A DNA stretch of 64,000 bases from Stenotrophomonas sp. WZN-1 (GCF_002192255.1 NZ_CP021768.1:1382001-1446000); one strand, 5' to 3'. Shown: positions 1 to 9,020, counted from the stretch's first letter. Made by a program: numbers and translations. The notes: generated from the letters alone by a model not told the origin.

Positions 1-1
1 G

Positions 2-1213
2 TACCGCGACGAGGCCTTTGCCCGGGTGGCCGACAGCCGTGCCGGCACGCAGCAGCTGGTGGGCCCGGTACGGGTGGTGCCGTGGGTGGAACGCAAGGAA
101 GTTGAACTGGTCGACCCGCTGGGCGTCAAGAAGACCGAGGTGCAGGTCACCGAGGGCCACTGGCTGCAGATGCCGGCGTCGCTGGAGGTGGGCGGCGAGA
201 TGCTGCCGAGCCAGCGCGAAGTCGGCTTGTTCAAGGTGCCGGTATACAGCTGGAACGGGCAGATGAAGGCGACCTTCGCCGCAGACGACTATCCGGTGAA
301 GTCCGGCCGCAGTTACGGCCAGCCGTATGTGGCGGTGGGTGTGTCCGATGTGCGTGGCCTGGTCGGTACGCCGAACCTGCGCGTGGATGGCAAGCAGCTG
401 CGCTTGCTGCCGGGCGTTGGTGCGGCCAGCGAGGTGGGGCGAGGCCTGCATGCGCCGGTGGCCGGTTTCGCTGCGGAACAGGGCGGCACGCTGGCTGCCA
501 GCACCGTTGAACTGGAGCTGCGCCTGGACGGCAGCCGCATGCTGTCGGTGGTGCCAGTAGGCGATGACACCCGCATCGCACTGCGTTCGAGCTGGCCGCA
601 CCCGTCGTTCAGCGGCGCCTTCCTGCCCAATGAGCGCCGCGTCGATGCACAGGGCTTCGATGCACGCTGGGCCGTGTCCTCGCTGGCCTCCGACGCACAG
701 CGCCAGCTGCGCAGCGAGGGGCCGATCGATTCGCAGGCGGTGACGGTGTCGCTGGTCGATCCGGTCGATACCTATACCCAGGCCGACCGTGCCTCGAAGT
801 ATGGCGTGTTGTTCGTGGTGCTGACCTTCGTCGGCTTCATCCTGTTCGAACTGATCAAGTCGCTGCGCATCCATCCGCTGCAGTACCTGATGGTTGGTCT
901 CGCACTGGCGATCTTCTTTTTGCTGCTGATCAGCCTGTCCGAGCACATCGCGTTCTGGAAGGCCTACCTGGTCTCGGCCGTGGCCTGTATCGGTCTGCAG
1001 GCGGTGTACCTGGCCAACGTGCTGGGCCATTGGAAACGCGGCCTCGGTTTCGCTGCGCTGCTGACCGTGCTGTACGGCGCGCTGTATGGCCTGCTTGTGT
1101 CGGAGAACAACGCGCTGCTGATGGGTTCGCTGCTGCTGTTCGTGATCCTGGCGCTGGCGATGTGGGTGACCCGACGGGTGGACTGGTACGCGCTGGGCGC
1201 GGAACTGAAGTAA
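2..1213 (+). CDS. creD: CreD-family inner membrane protein, 5' end missing
   Basis: The frame is open from the left edge of the window, so the N-terminus is missing; about 403 codons remain. The first two thirds are a soluble region (typical CreD text such as VELVDPLGVKKTEVQV and VYSWNGQMKATF). The last third holds several closely spaced hydrophobic segments (about residues 270-400) ending in a short basic tail. CreD is an inner membrane protein of the CreBC regulon; in S. maltophilia the Cre system is linked to envelope integrity and beta-lactamase control. The stop overlaps the Shine-Dalgarno AAGGAG of the next gene, which suggests co-transcription. Confidence 0.88.
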   Translation, partial: YRDEAFARVADSRAGTQQLVGPVRVVPWVERKEVELVDPLGVKKTEVQVTEGHWLQMPASLEVGGEMLPSQREVGLFKVPVYSWNGQMKATFAADDYPVKSGRSYGQPYVAVGVSDVRGLVGTPNLRVDGKQLRLLPGVGAASEVGRGLHAPVAGFAAEQGGTLAASTVELELRLDGSRMLSVVPVGDDTRIALRSSWPHPSFSGAFLPNERRVDAQGFDARWAVSSLASDAQRQLRSEGPIDSQAVTVSLVDPVDTYTQADRASKYGVLFVVLTFVGFILFELIKSLRIHPLQYLMVGLALAIFFLLLISLSEHIAFWKAYLVSAVACIGLQAVYLANVLGHWKRGLGFAALLTVLYGALYGLLVSENNALLMGSLLLFVILALAMWVTRRVDWYALGAELK

Positions 1214-1223
1214 GGAGCATGCC

Positions 1224-1634
1224 ATGAGCTGGCGCCAGGGATTGCGGCAACGGGCACGGCAGGGCATTCCGGCCCTGCTGGAAGTGGATGCACTGCTGCA
1301 GGCACATGGCGTGCTGGCGGCCCTGCCGGGGGCACGGATCGCCCCCGGCCTGGTCCGCTTCCAGCTGGCTGCGGTGACCTGCGAGGGATTGCAGGGCAAG
1401 GGGCTGGACTGGTTGCAGGGCGCGCGGCAGGGACGCGGTGCGCTGGCCGGGAAGGTGCCGCGCTACCGGCCATGGAAAGCCGGCGCGGAGGCACTGGGCG
1501 AAATCGGTATCGGTGGCCTGCCCGATGACTGGCCGGCACATGCGGCGGTGTACGGCTGCAGCAGCATCGACCGGCGGCACTGGTTGCTGCTGCTGCCGGA
1601 GCGGGCGCAGCTGTGGCTGGGCTGGAATGGGTGA
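1224..1634 (+). CDS. Hypothetical protein downstream of creD
   Basis: This encodes 136 residues with no family I recognise. AAGGAG (1212-1217) lies at ideal distance before the ATG and overlaps the creD stop, so the gene is probably translated from the creD message. The protein has no signal peptide or clear membrane helix and is rich in Leu, Gly, Arg and Trp. A C-terminal run of Leu followed by a Trp-containing end looks like a beta-strand-rich small domain. Function is unknown. Confidence 0.7.
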   Translation: MSWRQGLRQRARQGIPALLEVDALLQAHGVLAALPGARIAPGLVRFQLAAVTCEGLQGKGLDWLQGARQGRGALAGKVPRYRPWKAGAEALGEIGIGGLPDDWPAHAAVYGCSSIDRRHWLLLLPERAQLWLGWNG

Positions 1635-1644
1635 TTCGGCTGTT

Positions 1645-1668
1645 CATCCACGCATGGCGTGGATCTAC
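1645..1668 (-). repeat. SMAG-type palindrome
   Basis: The stem ATCCACGC/GCGTGGAT is followed on the plus strand by CTAC, so the element reads GTAG then stem on the minus strand. It sits just after the stop of the preceding hypothetical gene. Confidence 0.85.
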
Positions 1669-1715
1669 GGGTGGGAATCCCAGCCCTTTGATGGGGGCGA
1701 ATCCACCCGTCACCC

Positions 1716-1739
1716 GTGGGTGCGAACCTTGGTTCGCAC
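1716..1739. repeat. REP-like palindrome, GTGCGAACC/GGTTCGCAC type
   Basis: A near-perfect palindrome, GTGCGAACC-TT-GGTTCGCAC, lies between the hypothetical gene and the M28 peptidase gene. The same core recurs at 37941-37960. It is a different stem from the GTAG-ATCCACGC elements but is used in the same intergenic setting. Confidence 0.75.
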
Positions 1740-1791
1740 GCCTCCGCGCCGCCCATGACCGATGGGACGGTATCGGCGCGCCCCTGCTGGC

Positions 1792-1797
1792 TAGACT
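1792..1797 (+). promoter_or_regulatory. Candidate -10 box TAGACT for the M28 peptidase
   Basis: TAGACT lies 39 nt before the GTG start at 1837. The same hexamer recurs about 30 nt before other starts in the window (16265, 17490, 27429). No convincing -35 box is visible. Confidence 0.35.
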
Positions 1798-1836
1798 CGA
1801 TGGGTTGATGATTGAGCCGAAAGGCAGGGGTGCGAT

Positions 1837-3429
1837 GTGTTGAAGTGGGGTGTGCTGGCCGTAGCGCTGGCGATGGGTGGCAATGCAGCGGCGCAGCAGC
1901 GCGAAACGGTGGACCTGGACATGGTCAGCCGCATCCGCCAGGAGGCCTTCCATCGTTCGCAGGTGATGGATACCTTCAGTTATCTCACCGAACGCATCGG
2001 CCCGCGCCTGACCAACTCGCCGGCGATGGGCCGCGCCAATGCGTGGACGCGTGGCAAGTTCAACGAATGGAAGCTGGACAACGTCCACGACGAAGCCTTC
2101 GATGACTTCGGTCGTGGCTGGGAGTTCACCTCGGCCAGCGTGGAAATGCTGGGTGACCGTGTGCAGCCGCTGCACGCATTGCCGAAGGCGTGGACGCCTG
2201 GCACCCAGGGCCCGGTTGAAGGCGAACTGGTGCAGGTCGAGATCAAGAAGCCCGAAGACATCGAGAAGTACCGCGGCAAGCTGCGCGGCAAGATCCTGCT
2301 GCTCGGCGAGGCGCGCGAGTACAAGCGCGGCACCGAGGCGGATTCGCATCGGCACGACGCCACCTCGCTGGAAGGCCTGCAGGAGTTCACCCTGCCGAAG
2401 GACAAGGACGCCACCGCCGAGCGTGCCAAGCGGGTCAAGGAGTACCAGGAACGCCAGCAGCTGGCGGCCAAGGTCAATGCGTTCTTCGTCGAAGAGGGCG
2501 CGTTGGCGTCGATCAGCATCAGCAGCTGGGACAACGGCATCATCCGGGTTGCCGGTGGTGGTTCGCGCAAGGCCGGTGAGTCGGTGGGCATCCCCGAGCT
2601 GGCGATGATCAGCGAACACTTCAATCCGCTGGTGCGCGCGCTGGAGGCCAAGCAGAGCGTGCGCCTGCGCGTGGATGTGGCCGCGCGCTTCACCGATGAA
2701 GCCGACCAGCCGGGCTACAACACGCTGGCCGAGATCCGCGGCAGCAGCAAGCCCGATGAAGTGGTGATGATCGGTGCGCACCTGGATTCCTGGCACAGCG
2801 GTACCGGTGCGGCCGACAATGCCGCCGGCGTGGCGGTGATGATGGAGGCGATGCGCATCCTCAAGGCCACCGGCGCCAGGCCCAAACGCACCATCCGCGT
2901 GGCGCTGTGGAGCGGCGAGGAGCAGGGCCTGATCGGCTCGCAGGCCTATGTGGCCAAGCACTTCGGCCGGTTCCCGGAGCCCACCGACGCGGCGCAGAAG
3001 GCGCTGCCGGCGTCGCTGCGCGAACCGACCGGCGCGCTGCAGAAGACCCGCGATTACAGCAAGTTCCAGGTCTACTTCAACATGGACAACGGCTCGGGCC
3101 GCTTCCGTGGCATCTACGCTCAGGAAAACCTGGCGGCGATGCCGATCTTCGAGGCCTGGCTGGCGCCGTTCCATGACGTCGGCGCCACCACCGTGGCCAC
3201 CCGCAACACCGGCAGCACCGACCACATCAGCTTCGACCGCATCGGCCTGCCGGGCTTCCAGTTCATCCAGGACCGGCTGGACTACTTCACCAATGTCCAC
3301 CACAGCCACCTGGACACCTGGGACCACGCCGAACCGGAAGACCTGAAGCAGGCCGCGGCCATCGTCGCCTCGTTCGCCTACAACGCCGCGATGCGCGAGC
3401 AGCCCTTCCCGCGCAAGGTAGAACCGTAA
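1837..3429 (+). CDS. Secreted M28-family zinc aminopeptidase
   Basis: The product is 530 residues beginning with a signal peptide (hydrophobic LAVALAMGG, cleavage after AAAQ). The M28 catalytic set is complete: H315 in AHLDSW, bridging D327 in GAADNAAG, E361/E362 in SGEEQG, D417 in FNMDNGSG and a C-terminal His in HHSHLDT (488-491). A protease-associated-type insert lies at about residues 120-260. It should cleave N-terminal residues from peptides in the periplasm or outside the cell. GTG at 1837 is chosen because AGGCAGGGG precedes it and because it gives an intact signal peptide; TTG at 1840 is an alternative. The stop codon overlaps the start of a terminator-like repeat. Confidence 0.85.
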   Translation: MLKWGVLAVALAMGGNAAAQQRETVDLDMVSRIRQEAFHRSQVMDTFSYLTERIGPRLTNSPAMGRANAWTRGKFNEWKLDNVHDEAFDDFGRGWEFTSASVEMLGDRVQPLHALPKAWTPGTQGPVEGELVQVEIKKPEDIEKYRGKLRGKILLLGEAREYKRGTEADSHRHDATSLEGLQEFTLPKDKDATAERAKRVKEYQERQQLAAKVNAFFVEEGALASISISSWDNGIIRVAGGGSRKAGESVGIPELAMISEHFNPLVRALEAKQSVRLRVDVAARFTDEADQPGYNTLAEIRGSSKPDEVVMIGAHLDSWHSGTGAADNAAGVAVMMEAMRILKATGARPKRTIRVALWSGEEQGLIGSQAYVAKHFGRFPEPTDAAQKALPASLREPTGALQKTRDYSKFQVYFNMDNGSGRFRGIYAQENLAAMPIFEAWLAPFHDVGATTVATRNTGSTDHISFDRIGLPGFQFIQDRLDYFTNVHHSHLDTWDHAEPEDLKQAAAIVASFAYNAAMREQPFPRKVEP

Positions 3430-3527
3430 AAAGGGGACGGAGGGAATTAAGTCGTATCTCCCCTCCGTTTCCCGTTGCAGGCCCAGCGGCTGGGCAATCG
3501 CGACTTAATCCCCTCCGTCCCCTTTTT
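3428..3527. repeat. Long inverted repeat (GGGGACGGAGGG family), probable terminator
   Basis: Arms 3428-3454 and 3501-3527 are inverted copies, AAAAAGGGGACGGAGGG... and ...CCCTCCGTCCCCTTTTT, ending in a T run. The loop contains a second small hairpin (GCCCAGCGGCTGGGC). A second copy lies at 22227-22310. It begins inside the stop codon of the peptidase gene and likely ends that transcript. Confidence 0.8.
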
Positions 3528-3548
3528 CCGTAGGGGGCGGTGGGCTGG

Positions 3549-3554
3549 TAAAAT
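3549..3554 (+). promoter_or_regulatory. Candidate extended -10 of gltX
   Basis: TGG-TAAAAT (3546-3554) resembles an extended -10 element and lies 28 nt before the gltX ATG, directly after the upstream terminator-like repeat. No -35 box was identified. Confidence 0.4.
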
Positions 3555-3582
3555 CGGGGGATTCCCGTTCCTCGAGCCGTCC

Positions 3583-4986
3583 ATGACCTGCCGCACCCGC
3601 TTCGCCCCCAGTCCCACCGGCTACCTGCACATCGGTGGTGCCCGCACCGCGCTGTACTGCTGGCTGGAGGCCCGCCACCGTGGCGGTGAGTTCGTGCTGC
3701 GCATCGAGGACACCGACCGTGAACGCAGCACCCAGGGCGCGATCGACGCCATCCTGGAGGCAATGGAATGGCTGGGCCTGGACTACGACGAAGGCCCGAT
3801 CTACCAGACCGACCGCGTCGCCCGTTACCAGGAAGTGGCCGAGCAGCTGATTGCCGACGGCAAGGCCTACTACGCCTACGAAACCCGCGAAGAGCTGGAC
3901 GCGATGCGCGAGGCCGCCATGGCCAGGCAGGAAAAGCCGCGTTACAACGGCGCTGCGCGCGAACTGGGCCTGCCGTACAAGGACGACCCGAACCGCGTCA
4001 TCCGCTTCAAGAACCCGCTGGAAGGCACGGTGGTGTTCGACGACCTGATCAAGGGCCGCATCGAGATCGCCAACAGCGAGCTGGATGACATGGTCATCTT
4101 CCGCCCGGACGGCTACCCCACCTACAACTTCGCGGTGGTGGTCGACGACTGGGACATGGGCATCACCGAGGTCATCCGCGGCGACGACCACATCAACAAC
4201 ACCCCGCGCCAGATCAACCTGTACGAAGGAATCGGCGCTCCGGTGCCGAAGTTCGGCCACATGCCGATGATCCTGGACGAGCAGGGCGCCAAGCTGTCCA
4301 AGCGCACCGGTGCGGCCGATGTGATGCAGTACAAGGACGCCGGCTACCTGCCCGACGCGCTGCTGAGCTACCTGGCCCGCCTCGGCTGGTCGCACGGCGA
4401 CCAGGAGCTGTTCAGCCGCCAGGAGCTGATCGACCTGTTCGACGTGAAGGACTGCAACTCCAAGGCCTCGCGCCTGGACATGGCCAAGCTGGGCTGGGTC
4501 AACCAGCACTTCCTGAAGACCGAGGACGTGGCCGCGATCGTGCCGCACCTGGTCTACCAGCTGCAGAAGCTGGGCCTGGACGTGGCCGCCGGCCCCGCCC
4601 CGGAGGACGTGGTGGTCGCCCTGCGTGAACGCGTGCAGACCCTGAAGGAAATGGCCGAGAAGGCGGTGGTCTGGTACCAGCCGCTGACCGAGTACGACGA
4701 AGCAGCGGTGGCCAAGTACTTCAAGGCCGGTGCCGAAGTGGCGCTGGGCAAGGCCCGCGAGCTGCTGGCCGCCCTGCCGGAATGGACGGCCGAGTCGGTG
4801 GGCGTCGCCCTGCACGACGCGGCCGCCGCGCTGGACATCGGCATGGGCAAGGTGGCCCAGCCGCTGCGCGTGGCCATCACCGGCACCCAGGTCAGTCCTG
4901 ACATTTCCCATACCGTTTACCTGGCCGGCCGCGAGCAGGCCTTGAAACGCATTGATGTGGCCATCACCAAGGTAGCAACGGCCTGA
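3583..4986 (+). CDS. gltX: Glutamate--tRNA ligase
   Basis: The product is 467 residues, the normal length for bacterial GluRS. It charges tRNA-Glu with glutamate in the cytoplasm. The class I signature HIGGA is near residue 15 ([12 protein letters not shown]) and the KMSKS loop appears as KLSKR (GAKLSKRTG). The C-terminal half is the anticodon-binding helical cage. The ATG at 3583 opens directly on the conserved [12 protein letters not shown] core, so the long in-frame upstream extension is rejected. zur follows after 34 bp on the same strand. Confidence 0.97.
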   Translation: MTCRTRFAPSPTGYLHIGGARTALYCWLEARHRGGEFVLRIEDTDRERSTQGAIDAILEAMEWLGLDYDEGPIYQTDRVARYQEVAEQLIADGKAYYAYETREELDAMREAAMARQEKPRYNGAARELGLPYKDDPNRVIRFKNPLEGTVVFDDLIKGRIEIANSELDDMVIFRPDGYPTYNFAVVVDDWDMGITEVIRGDDHINNTPRQINLYEGIGAPVPKFGHMPMILDEQGAKLSKRTGAADVMQYKDAGYLPDALLSYLARLGWSHGDQELFSRQELIDLFDVKDCNSKASRLDMAKLGWVNQHFLKTEDVAAIVPHLVYQLQKLGLDVAAGPAPEDVVVALRERVQTLKEMAEKAVVWYQPLTEYDEAAVAKYFKAGAEVALGKARELLAALPEWTAESVGVALHDAAAALDIGMGKVAQPLRVAITGTQVSPDISHTVYLAGREQALKRIDVAITKVATA

Positions 4987-5020
4987 GGCATCCTTGCCAG
5001 GCCCGAACCGGAGAACACGC

Positions 5021-5512
5021 ATGCCCGCCAAGACCGCCACTGCCTGTACCGCCCCGCACCACCACGTCCACGACGCATCGGATTTCGTGGCGGTGGTCGA
5101 GCGTGTCTCGCGCGAACGCGGGCTGCGCCTGACCCCGATCCGCGCCAATGTGCTGAAGCTGATCGCCGAGGCCGGCAAACCGGTCAAGGCCTACGAGCTG
5201 CTGGAATGGGTTCGCAACGGCAAGGGCGTGGGCGCTGATGCCCCGCCCACCGTGTACCGCGCGCTGGACTTCCTGATGGCCAATGGCTTCGTGCACAAGC
5301 TGGAGTCGGTCAATGCCTTCGTGGCCTGCCACCATCCCAGCAGCGCCGCGCATTCGGTGCCGTTCCTGATCTGCAACAGCTGCCACAGCGCGGTGGAACT
5401 GGAAGATCGCGAGATCGTCACCCAGCTGGAGAAGCGCGCCAAGGAACTCGGCTTCCAGCCGCAGGCGCAGACCCTGGAAGTACACGGCCTCTGCGCGCGC
5501 TGCGCCGGGTAA
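5021..5512 (+). CDS. zur: Zinc uptake regulator Zur (Fur family)
   Basis: The product is 163 residues. It has an N-terminal winged helix (RVSRERGLRLTPIRANVLKL, then PPTVYRALDFLMANG as recognition region) and a metal-binding C-terminal domain. The structural zinc site uses two CxxC motifs, ICNSC and CARC at the very end. The HHDH motif typical of Fur is absent and replaced by a HHPSSAAH loop followed by FLIC, as in Zur proteins. It is likely co-transcribed with gltX. The zinc receptor locus at 9.2-12 kb carries operator-like sequences it could bind. Assignment as Zur rather than Fur or PerR rests on these motifs. Confidence 0.88.
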   Translation: MPAKTATACTAPHHHVHDASDFVAVVERVSRERGLRLTPIRANVLKLIAEAGKPVKAYELLEWVRNGKGVGADAPPTVYRALDFLMANGFVHKLESVNAFVACHHPSSAAHSVPFLICNSCHSAVELEDREIVTQLEKRAKELGFQPQAQTLEVHGLCARCAG

Positions 5513-5519
5513 CGGAACG

Positions 5520-5542
5520 GTAGTGCCGGCTGCTAGCCGGCA
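5520..5542 (+). repeat. SMAG-type palindrome (TGCCGGC stem)
   Basis: GTAG is followed by TGCCGGCTGCTAGCCGGCA, a stem-loop immediately after zur. It has the GTAG head of SMAG elements but a different stem from the ATCCACGC subfamily. Confidence 0.75.
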
Positions 5543-5549
5543 TGAGGAG

Positions 5550-5595
5550 CGGGGTCAGATCCCTTTGCCATTGGCAACGGGATCTGACCCCGTTT
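5550..5595. terminator. Palindromic GGGGTCAGATCCC repeat, likely convergent terminator
   Basis: GGGGTCAGATCCC (5551-5563) is complementary to GGGATCTGACCCC (5579-5591), with a TTGCCA/TGGCAA inner stem and a short T stretch. It separates zur (+) from the emrA-like gene (-). A diverged relative lies at 9160-9199. Confidence 0.7.
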
Positions 5596-5605
5596 CATCA
5601 CAAGG

Positions 5606-6760
5606 CTAGTCCATCGGCTTGCTCGCGGTATCCACCCGCACGATCACCGACATGCCGGGCCGCAGCTGCGCGGCCAGCTTCTGGCCTTCATTGATCGATA
5701 TCCGCACCGGTAGCCGCTGCACCACCTTGGTGAAGTTGCCGCTGGCATTGTCCGGGCGCAGCACGCTGAATTCCGACCCGGTGGCTGGGGCGATCTCCTG
5801 CACGCGGCCCCGCAGCACCTGCCCCTGGAACGCGTCCACCGAGAACGTGGCCGGCTGGCCGATCGCCATGCCCCAGGTCTGGCCTTCCTTGTAGTTGGCT
5901 ACCACCCACAGCGAGTCAGGTACCAGGAACAGCAGCTGCGAACCGGCGGCGACGTACTGGCCCACGCGCACGCTGGCTTCGCTGATCTGGCCGTCGCGCG
6001 GCGCATGAATCACCGTGTTGGCCAGGTCGATGCGTGCCAGTTCCAGCTGTGCCTGTGCGCTCTCCACCTGGGCTTCCAGGCTCTTGCGTGCCACCTGGGT
6101 CGACACCAGCGTTTCCTCGGCGATGCGGATCTGCGCCTGCGACTGCTGCACGCTGGCCTGTGCCGAGGCCTGGGTAGTGCGGAACTTGTCGCGGTCGTTG
6201 ACCGATACCAACTGCTGCGCGGCCAGCTCCTCGTAGCGCTTGGTCTCGTTGCGCGAGCGCTGCAGCTCGGCCTGGCCGGCCGACAGCGTGGCGCGCGCCG
6301 AGGCGATCTGCGCACGGTTCTGCGCCTGCGACTGGTCGGAGTTGGCCAGGGCCGCGCGTGCGCTGTCCAGCGTCGCCTGCGCTTGGGCGACACGCTGGGC
6401 ATAGATGCGGTCATCGATGCGTAGCAGCGGCTCGCCCTGCTTCACATGCTGGAAGTCCTTCACCAGCACTTCGGTCACGTAGCCGTTCACCTGCGGCGCC
6501 ATCACCGTGATCTGGCCGCGCACATAGGCGTTGTCGGTCACCATCACGCTGCTGGTGAACGGCCACAGGTGCCAGGCGCGCAGGATCAGCGCGATACCCA
6601 GCAGGGCGACCACCACCATCACTACCACGCTGCGCGCGCTGGGCTTGAGGTACTTCGGCGCGACCGCCGGTTCAACGGGCGTGGGCGCGGGCGCCGCGTC
6701 GGTTGGCGGCGGTGGGGTCACGTTGTCGGTGTCGTCGGGGCGGGGCGGAACGGGAGGCAT
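5606..6760 (-). CDS. emrA: EmrA-like periplasmic adaptor (HlyD family)
   Basis: The product is 384 residues. A Pro-rich cytoplasmic N-terminus (1-40) is followed by one membrane anchor (about 44-64), then the biotinyl-lipoyl-like half (TDNAYVRGQITVMAPQVNG). A long Ala/Gln-rich coiled coil (about 120-245) leads to the second lipoyl half and beta-barrel (DGQISEASVRVGQYV). This is the adaptor joining a DHA2 inner-membrane pump to an outer-membrane channel. It starts 10 bp after the MFS stop, so both are one transcript. No TolC-type channel gene is adjacent. The gene symbol is by family resemblance; substrate is unknown. Confidence 0.85.
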   Translation of the reverse strand: MPPVPPRPDDTDNVTPPPPTDAAPAPTPVEPAVAPKYLKPSARSVVVMVVVALLGIALILRAWHLWPFTSSVMVTDNAYVRGQITVMAPQVNGYVTEVLVKDFQHVKQGEPLLRIDDRIYAQRVAQAQATLDSARAALANSDQSQAQNRAQIASARATLSAGQAELQRSRNETKRYEELAAQQLVSVNDRDKFRTTQASAQASVQQSQAQIRIAEETLVSTQVARKSLEAQVESAQAQLELARIDLANTVIHAPRDGQISEASVRVGQYVAAGSQLLFLVPDSLWVVANYKEGQTWGMAIGQPATFSVDAFQGQVLRGRVQEIAPATGSEFSVLRPDNASGNFTKVVQRLPVRISINEGQKLAAQLRPGMSVIVRVDTASKPMD

Positions 6761-6770
6761 GCGGGTGGAC

Positions 6771-8444
6771 TCAACGGGACGCGGCCGGCGCGGCCGCAGT
6801 GGGGAGGGCGGGATGGCGCTTGCGCCATTGCTTGAGCACGGCGGTGCGCAGTGACAGCAGCAGCAGCCAGCACAGGAAGCCGATCGCCAGCCAACCGCTC
6901 AGCGTGAACACATCATTGAAGCCGCGCACGTTGGCTTCGCGGCGCGCGGTCTGCGCCAGCTGCGCGCTGCCTTGCGCGCTGCGCAGCACCGGGTCGGTGA
7001 TCTGTGCACTGTAGAGCTGCTGCTGGATACGCAGGCGTTGTGCCACCACCGGGTCGGCCGGGTCGAGCTGGCTGGTCAATGCACTGGAGTACAACTGCTC
7101 GCGATGCAGCTGGAAGGTGCCCAGCACCGCCGAGCCGGCCAGGCCGCCCAGCGTCTGCGTGATCGACAGCGTCACCAGGAAGGTGATCATGTGATCCACG
7201 CCCTGCTTCAGCGCGGCGGAAATGCCGAGCATGATCAAGGGGCCCATGAACATGCCGGCGCCGACAGACGCCAGGAACTGGCTGACATAGAAGTCGTGCG
7301 GCCGGTCCATGCTTGTGCGGTGCTGGTCGAAGAAGGCGGCAGCGCCGAGCAGCAGGATTGCCATCAGCAGCTGGGCGATCAACCGCTTCGGGCCGAAGGT
7401 CAGCGAGGCACCGGCGATGCCGGTGACCACGCCCGCGAGGATCACCACGAACAACGGCCGCATCTGGTCAGGCCCCATGCCCAGTGTGCGCATCAGGTTG
7501 ACCACGCCATAGGACTGCTCGGTGGTGAGGAAGCGGATCAGGAACGCGCCGACGATGAAGTGCAGCACCGGCAGCTTCGACAGCCAGCGGATCTGAAGCA
7601 GCGGATTGCGCCGGTAGTGCTCGATGATGAAGGCGGTGGTGGACAGCACGATCGAGGCGACCAGTGCCCAGCCCAGCCACGGTGTATTGAGCCACCAGCG
7701 CGTATAGCCCTGCGCCAGCACGATCACCAGCAGCGCGACCGCCGGCGCAAGCAGTGCAAAGGTTAGGAAATCCAATGGCTCGAAGGCCTTCACCTGGATG
7801 CCCGGCGGCAGCTTCAGCACCACCACCGCCGCGAACGCGCACAGGGCCAGGCCGGCTTCGAATGAGTACAGCTGGTGCCACTGGCCGGTATCGACCAGGC
7901 CCGGGGACACGATCCAGGCAATCGGCACCGCCAGCTGCGACAGGCCGACACCGATCACCAGCAGGTTGCCGGTGAACCGCCGTGGCAGCGCCTGCAGCAT
8001 GTACAGCGTGCCCAGCGTTGAACAGGCCGCGCCAGCAAAGCCGCTGGCAGCACGGGTCAGCATCGTGGTCTCGAAGCTGCCGACGAACAGGTGCAGCACC
8101 GCCAGCGCCGCGTACAGGCCCAGGCCGATCTCGGCGAACAGGCGGATGCCATACTGCTGGCGGAACTTGAAGGCCAGCAGGTTGGCGGTGACATTCACCA
8201 TCGCATACGCCGCCACCAGCCAGCTGCCCTGGGTCGGGGTCAGTGCCAGCTGGCCCTGCAGGAACGGCAGGTTGGCGGTGACCAGCGCATTGCCGAGGCC
8301 GCCGGTGATCGCTACCAGCAGCGACACCAGAGCATAGGCCACGCGTCGATAGGGCGGATGCCAGGGCATCGATGCCGAACCGGGCATGGTCGGCTTTTCG
8401 TGCTCCTCCCAATCCGGAACCGGCTTCAGATACGGCTGGACCAT
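6771..8444 (-). CDS. emrB: DHA2-family MFS drug transporter (EmrB-like)
   Basis: The product is 557 residues with about 14 predicted membrane helices, the size expected for DHA2 proton-driven exporters. Helix 1 begins at YRRVAYALVSLLVAITGG, and a motif similar to DHA2 motif C is seen around the fifth helix. The Met at 8444 is preferred: its ATG shares one base with the TGA of the upstream regulator gene (TGATG), a sign of translational coupling. Extending upstream would enter the regulator frame. With the adaptor downstream it forms a tripartite efflux system controlled by the TetR protein. Confidence 0.87.
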   Translation of the reverse strand: MVQPYLKPVPDWEEHEKPTMPGSASMPWHPPYRRVAYALVSLLVAITGGLGNALVTANLPFLQGQLALTPTQGSWLVAAYAMVNVTANLLAFKFRQQYGIRLFAEIGLGLYAALAVLHLFVGSFETTMLTRAASGFAGAACSTLGTLYMLQALPRRFTGNLLVIGVGLSQLAVPIAWIVSPGLVDTGQWHQLYSFEAGLALCAFAAVVVLKLPPGIQVKAFEPLDFLTFALLAPAVALLVIVLAQGYTRWWLNTPWLGWALVASIVLSTTAFIIEHYRRNPLLQIRWLSKLPVLHFIVGAFLIRFLTTEQSYGVVNLMRTLGMGPDQMRPLFVVILAGVVTGIAGASLTFGPKRLIAQLLMAILLLGAAAFFDQHRTSMDRPHDFYVSQFLASVGAGMFMGPLIMLGISAALKQGVDHMITFLVTLSITQTLGGLAGSAVLGTFQLHREQLYSSALTSQLDPADPVVAQRLRIQQQLYSAQITDPVLRSAQGSAQLAQTARREANVRGFNDVFTLSGWLAIGFLCWLLLLSLRTAVLKQWRKRHPALPTAAAPAASR

Positions 8445-9010
8445 CAGCGGGCCTCGCTGGTTGCTCCCTGGAGACCGCCGCGCAGCAGCTGCAGGGCGCG
8501 CCCGGCCAGGTAGGCGCGCTCGTCGCGGGTCTTGCCGCGCAGGGCGGCGCCCAGCATGCCCGAGATCAGTGAAATATCCGTCTTCTCCAGGTCGGCCCGG
8601 CACAGGCCGGCGGCCTTGGCACGGGCGATCGGCGCTTCCAGCAGGTCGCGCACGGTTTCGCGTGCGGTGCGCATGGCCGGCACGTCCGAATCGACTGCAC
8701 GCCAGTAATCGGCCAGCGCCGGCGAATCGATGATGCGCTGGGCCATGCCCTCGAACACTTCGAACAGGGCATCGTCGCGGTCGCCGAGCTGTTCAACCTG
8801 GCGCCGGATGCGGTCGACCGTGCGTTGCAACAGCGCCTGGATCAGCGCGGTGCGGTCGGGGAAGTTGCGGTACAGGGTGGCACGGCCCACCTGGGCGCGT
8901 TCGACCACCAGGTCCAGCGGAGCGGTAACGCCGTGTTGGCCGAAGACATGATCGGCGGCGTCGAGGATGAGGGCACGGCGGGCAGCAGCATCGGCACGTT
9001 GAGCGGTCAT
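8444..9010 (-). CDS. TetR-family repressor of the efflux operon
   Basis: The product is 188 residues. The N-terminal helix-turn-helix is clear (LILDAADHVFGQHGVTAPLD followed by VGRATLYRNFPDRTALI), and the C-terminal half is a variable helical ligand-binding domain. The start at 9010 gives the usual short arm before the helix-turn-helix. It is the first gene of a three-gene operon, and a perfect palindrome lies only 11 nt upstream, so autoregulation of the pump is likely. The ligand cannot be inferred. Confidence 0.88.
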   Translation of the reverse strand: MTAQRADAAARRALILDAADHVFGQHGVTAPLDLVVERAQVGRATLYRNFPDRTALIQALLQRTVDRIRRQVEQLGDRDDALFEVFEGMAQRIIDSPALADYWRAVDSDVPAMRTARETVRDLLEAPIARAKAAGLCRADLEKTDISLISGMLGAALRGKTRDERAYLAGRALQLLRGGLQGATSEAR

Positions 9011-9020
9011 GGAATTATTT

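Noticed and set aside
1837..3429. M28 gene as a carboxypeptidase (M20)
   Set aside because: The ligand pattern (H-x-D-S, D-N-A-A-G, EE, D, HH) is that of M28; no M20 dimerisation domain is present.
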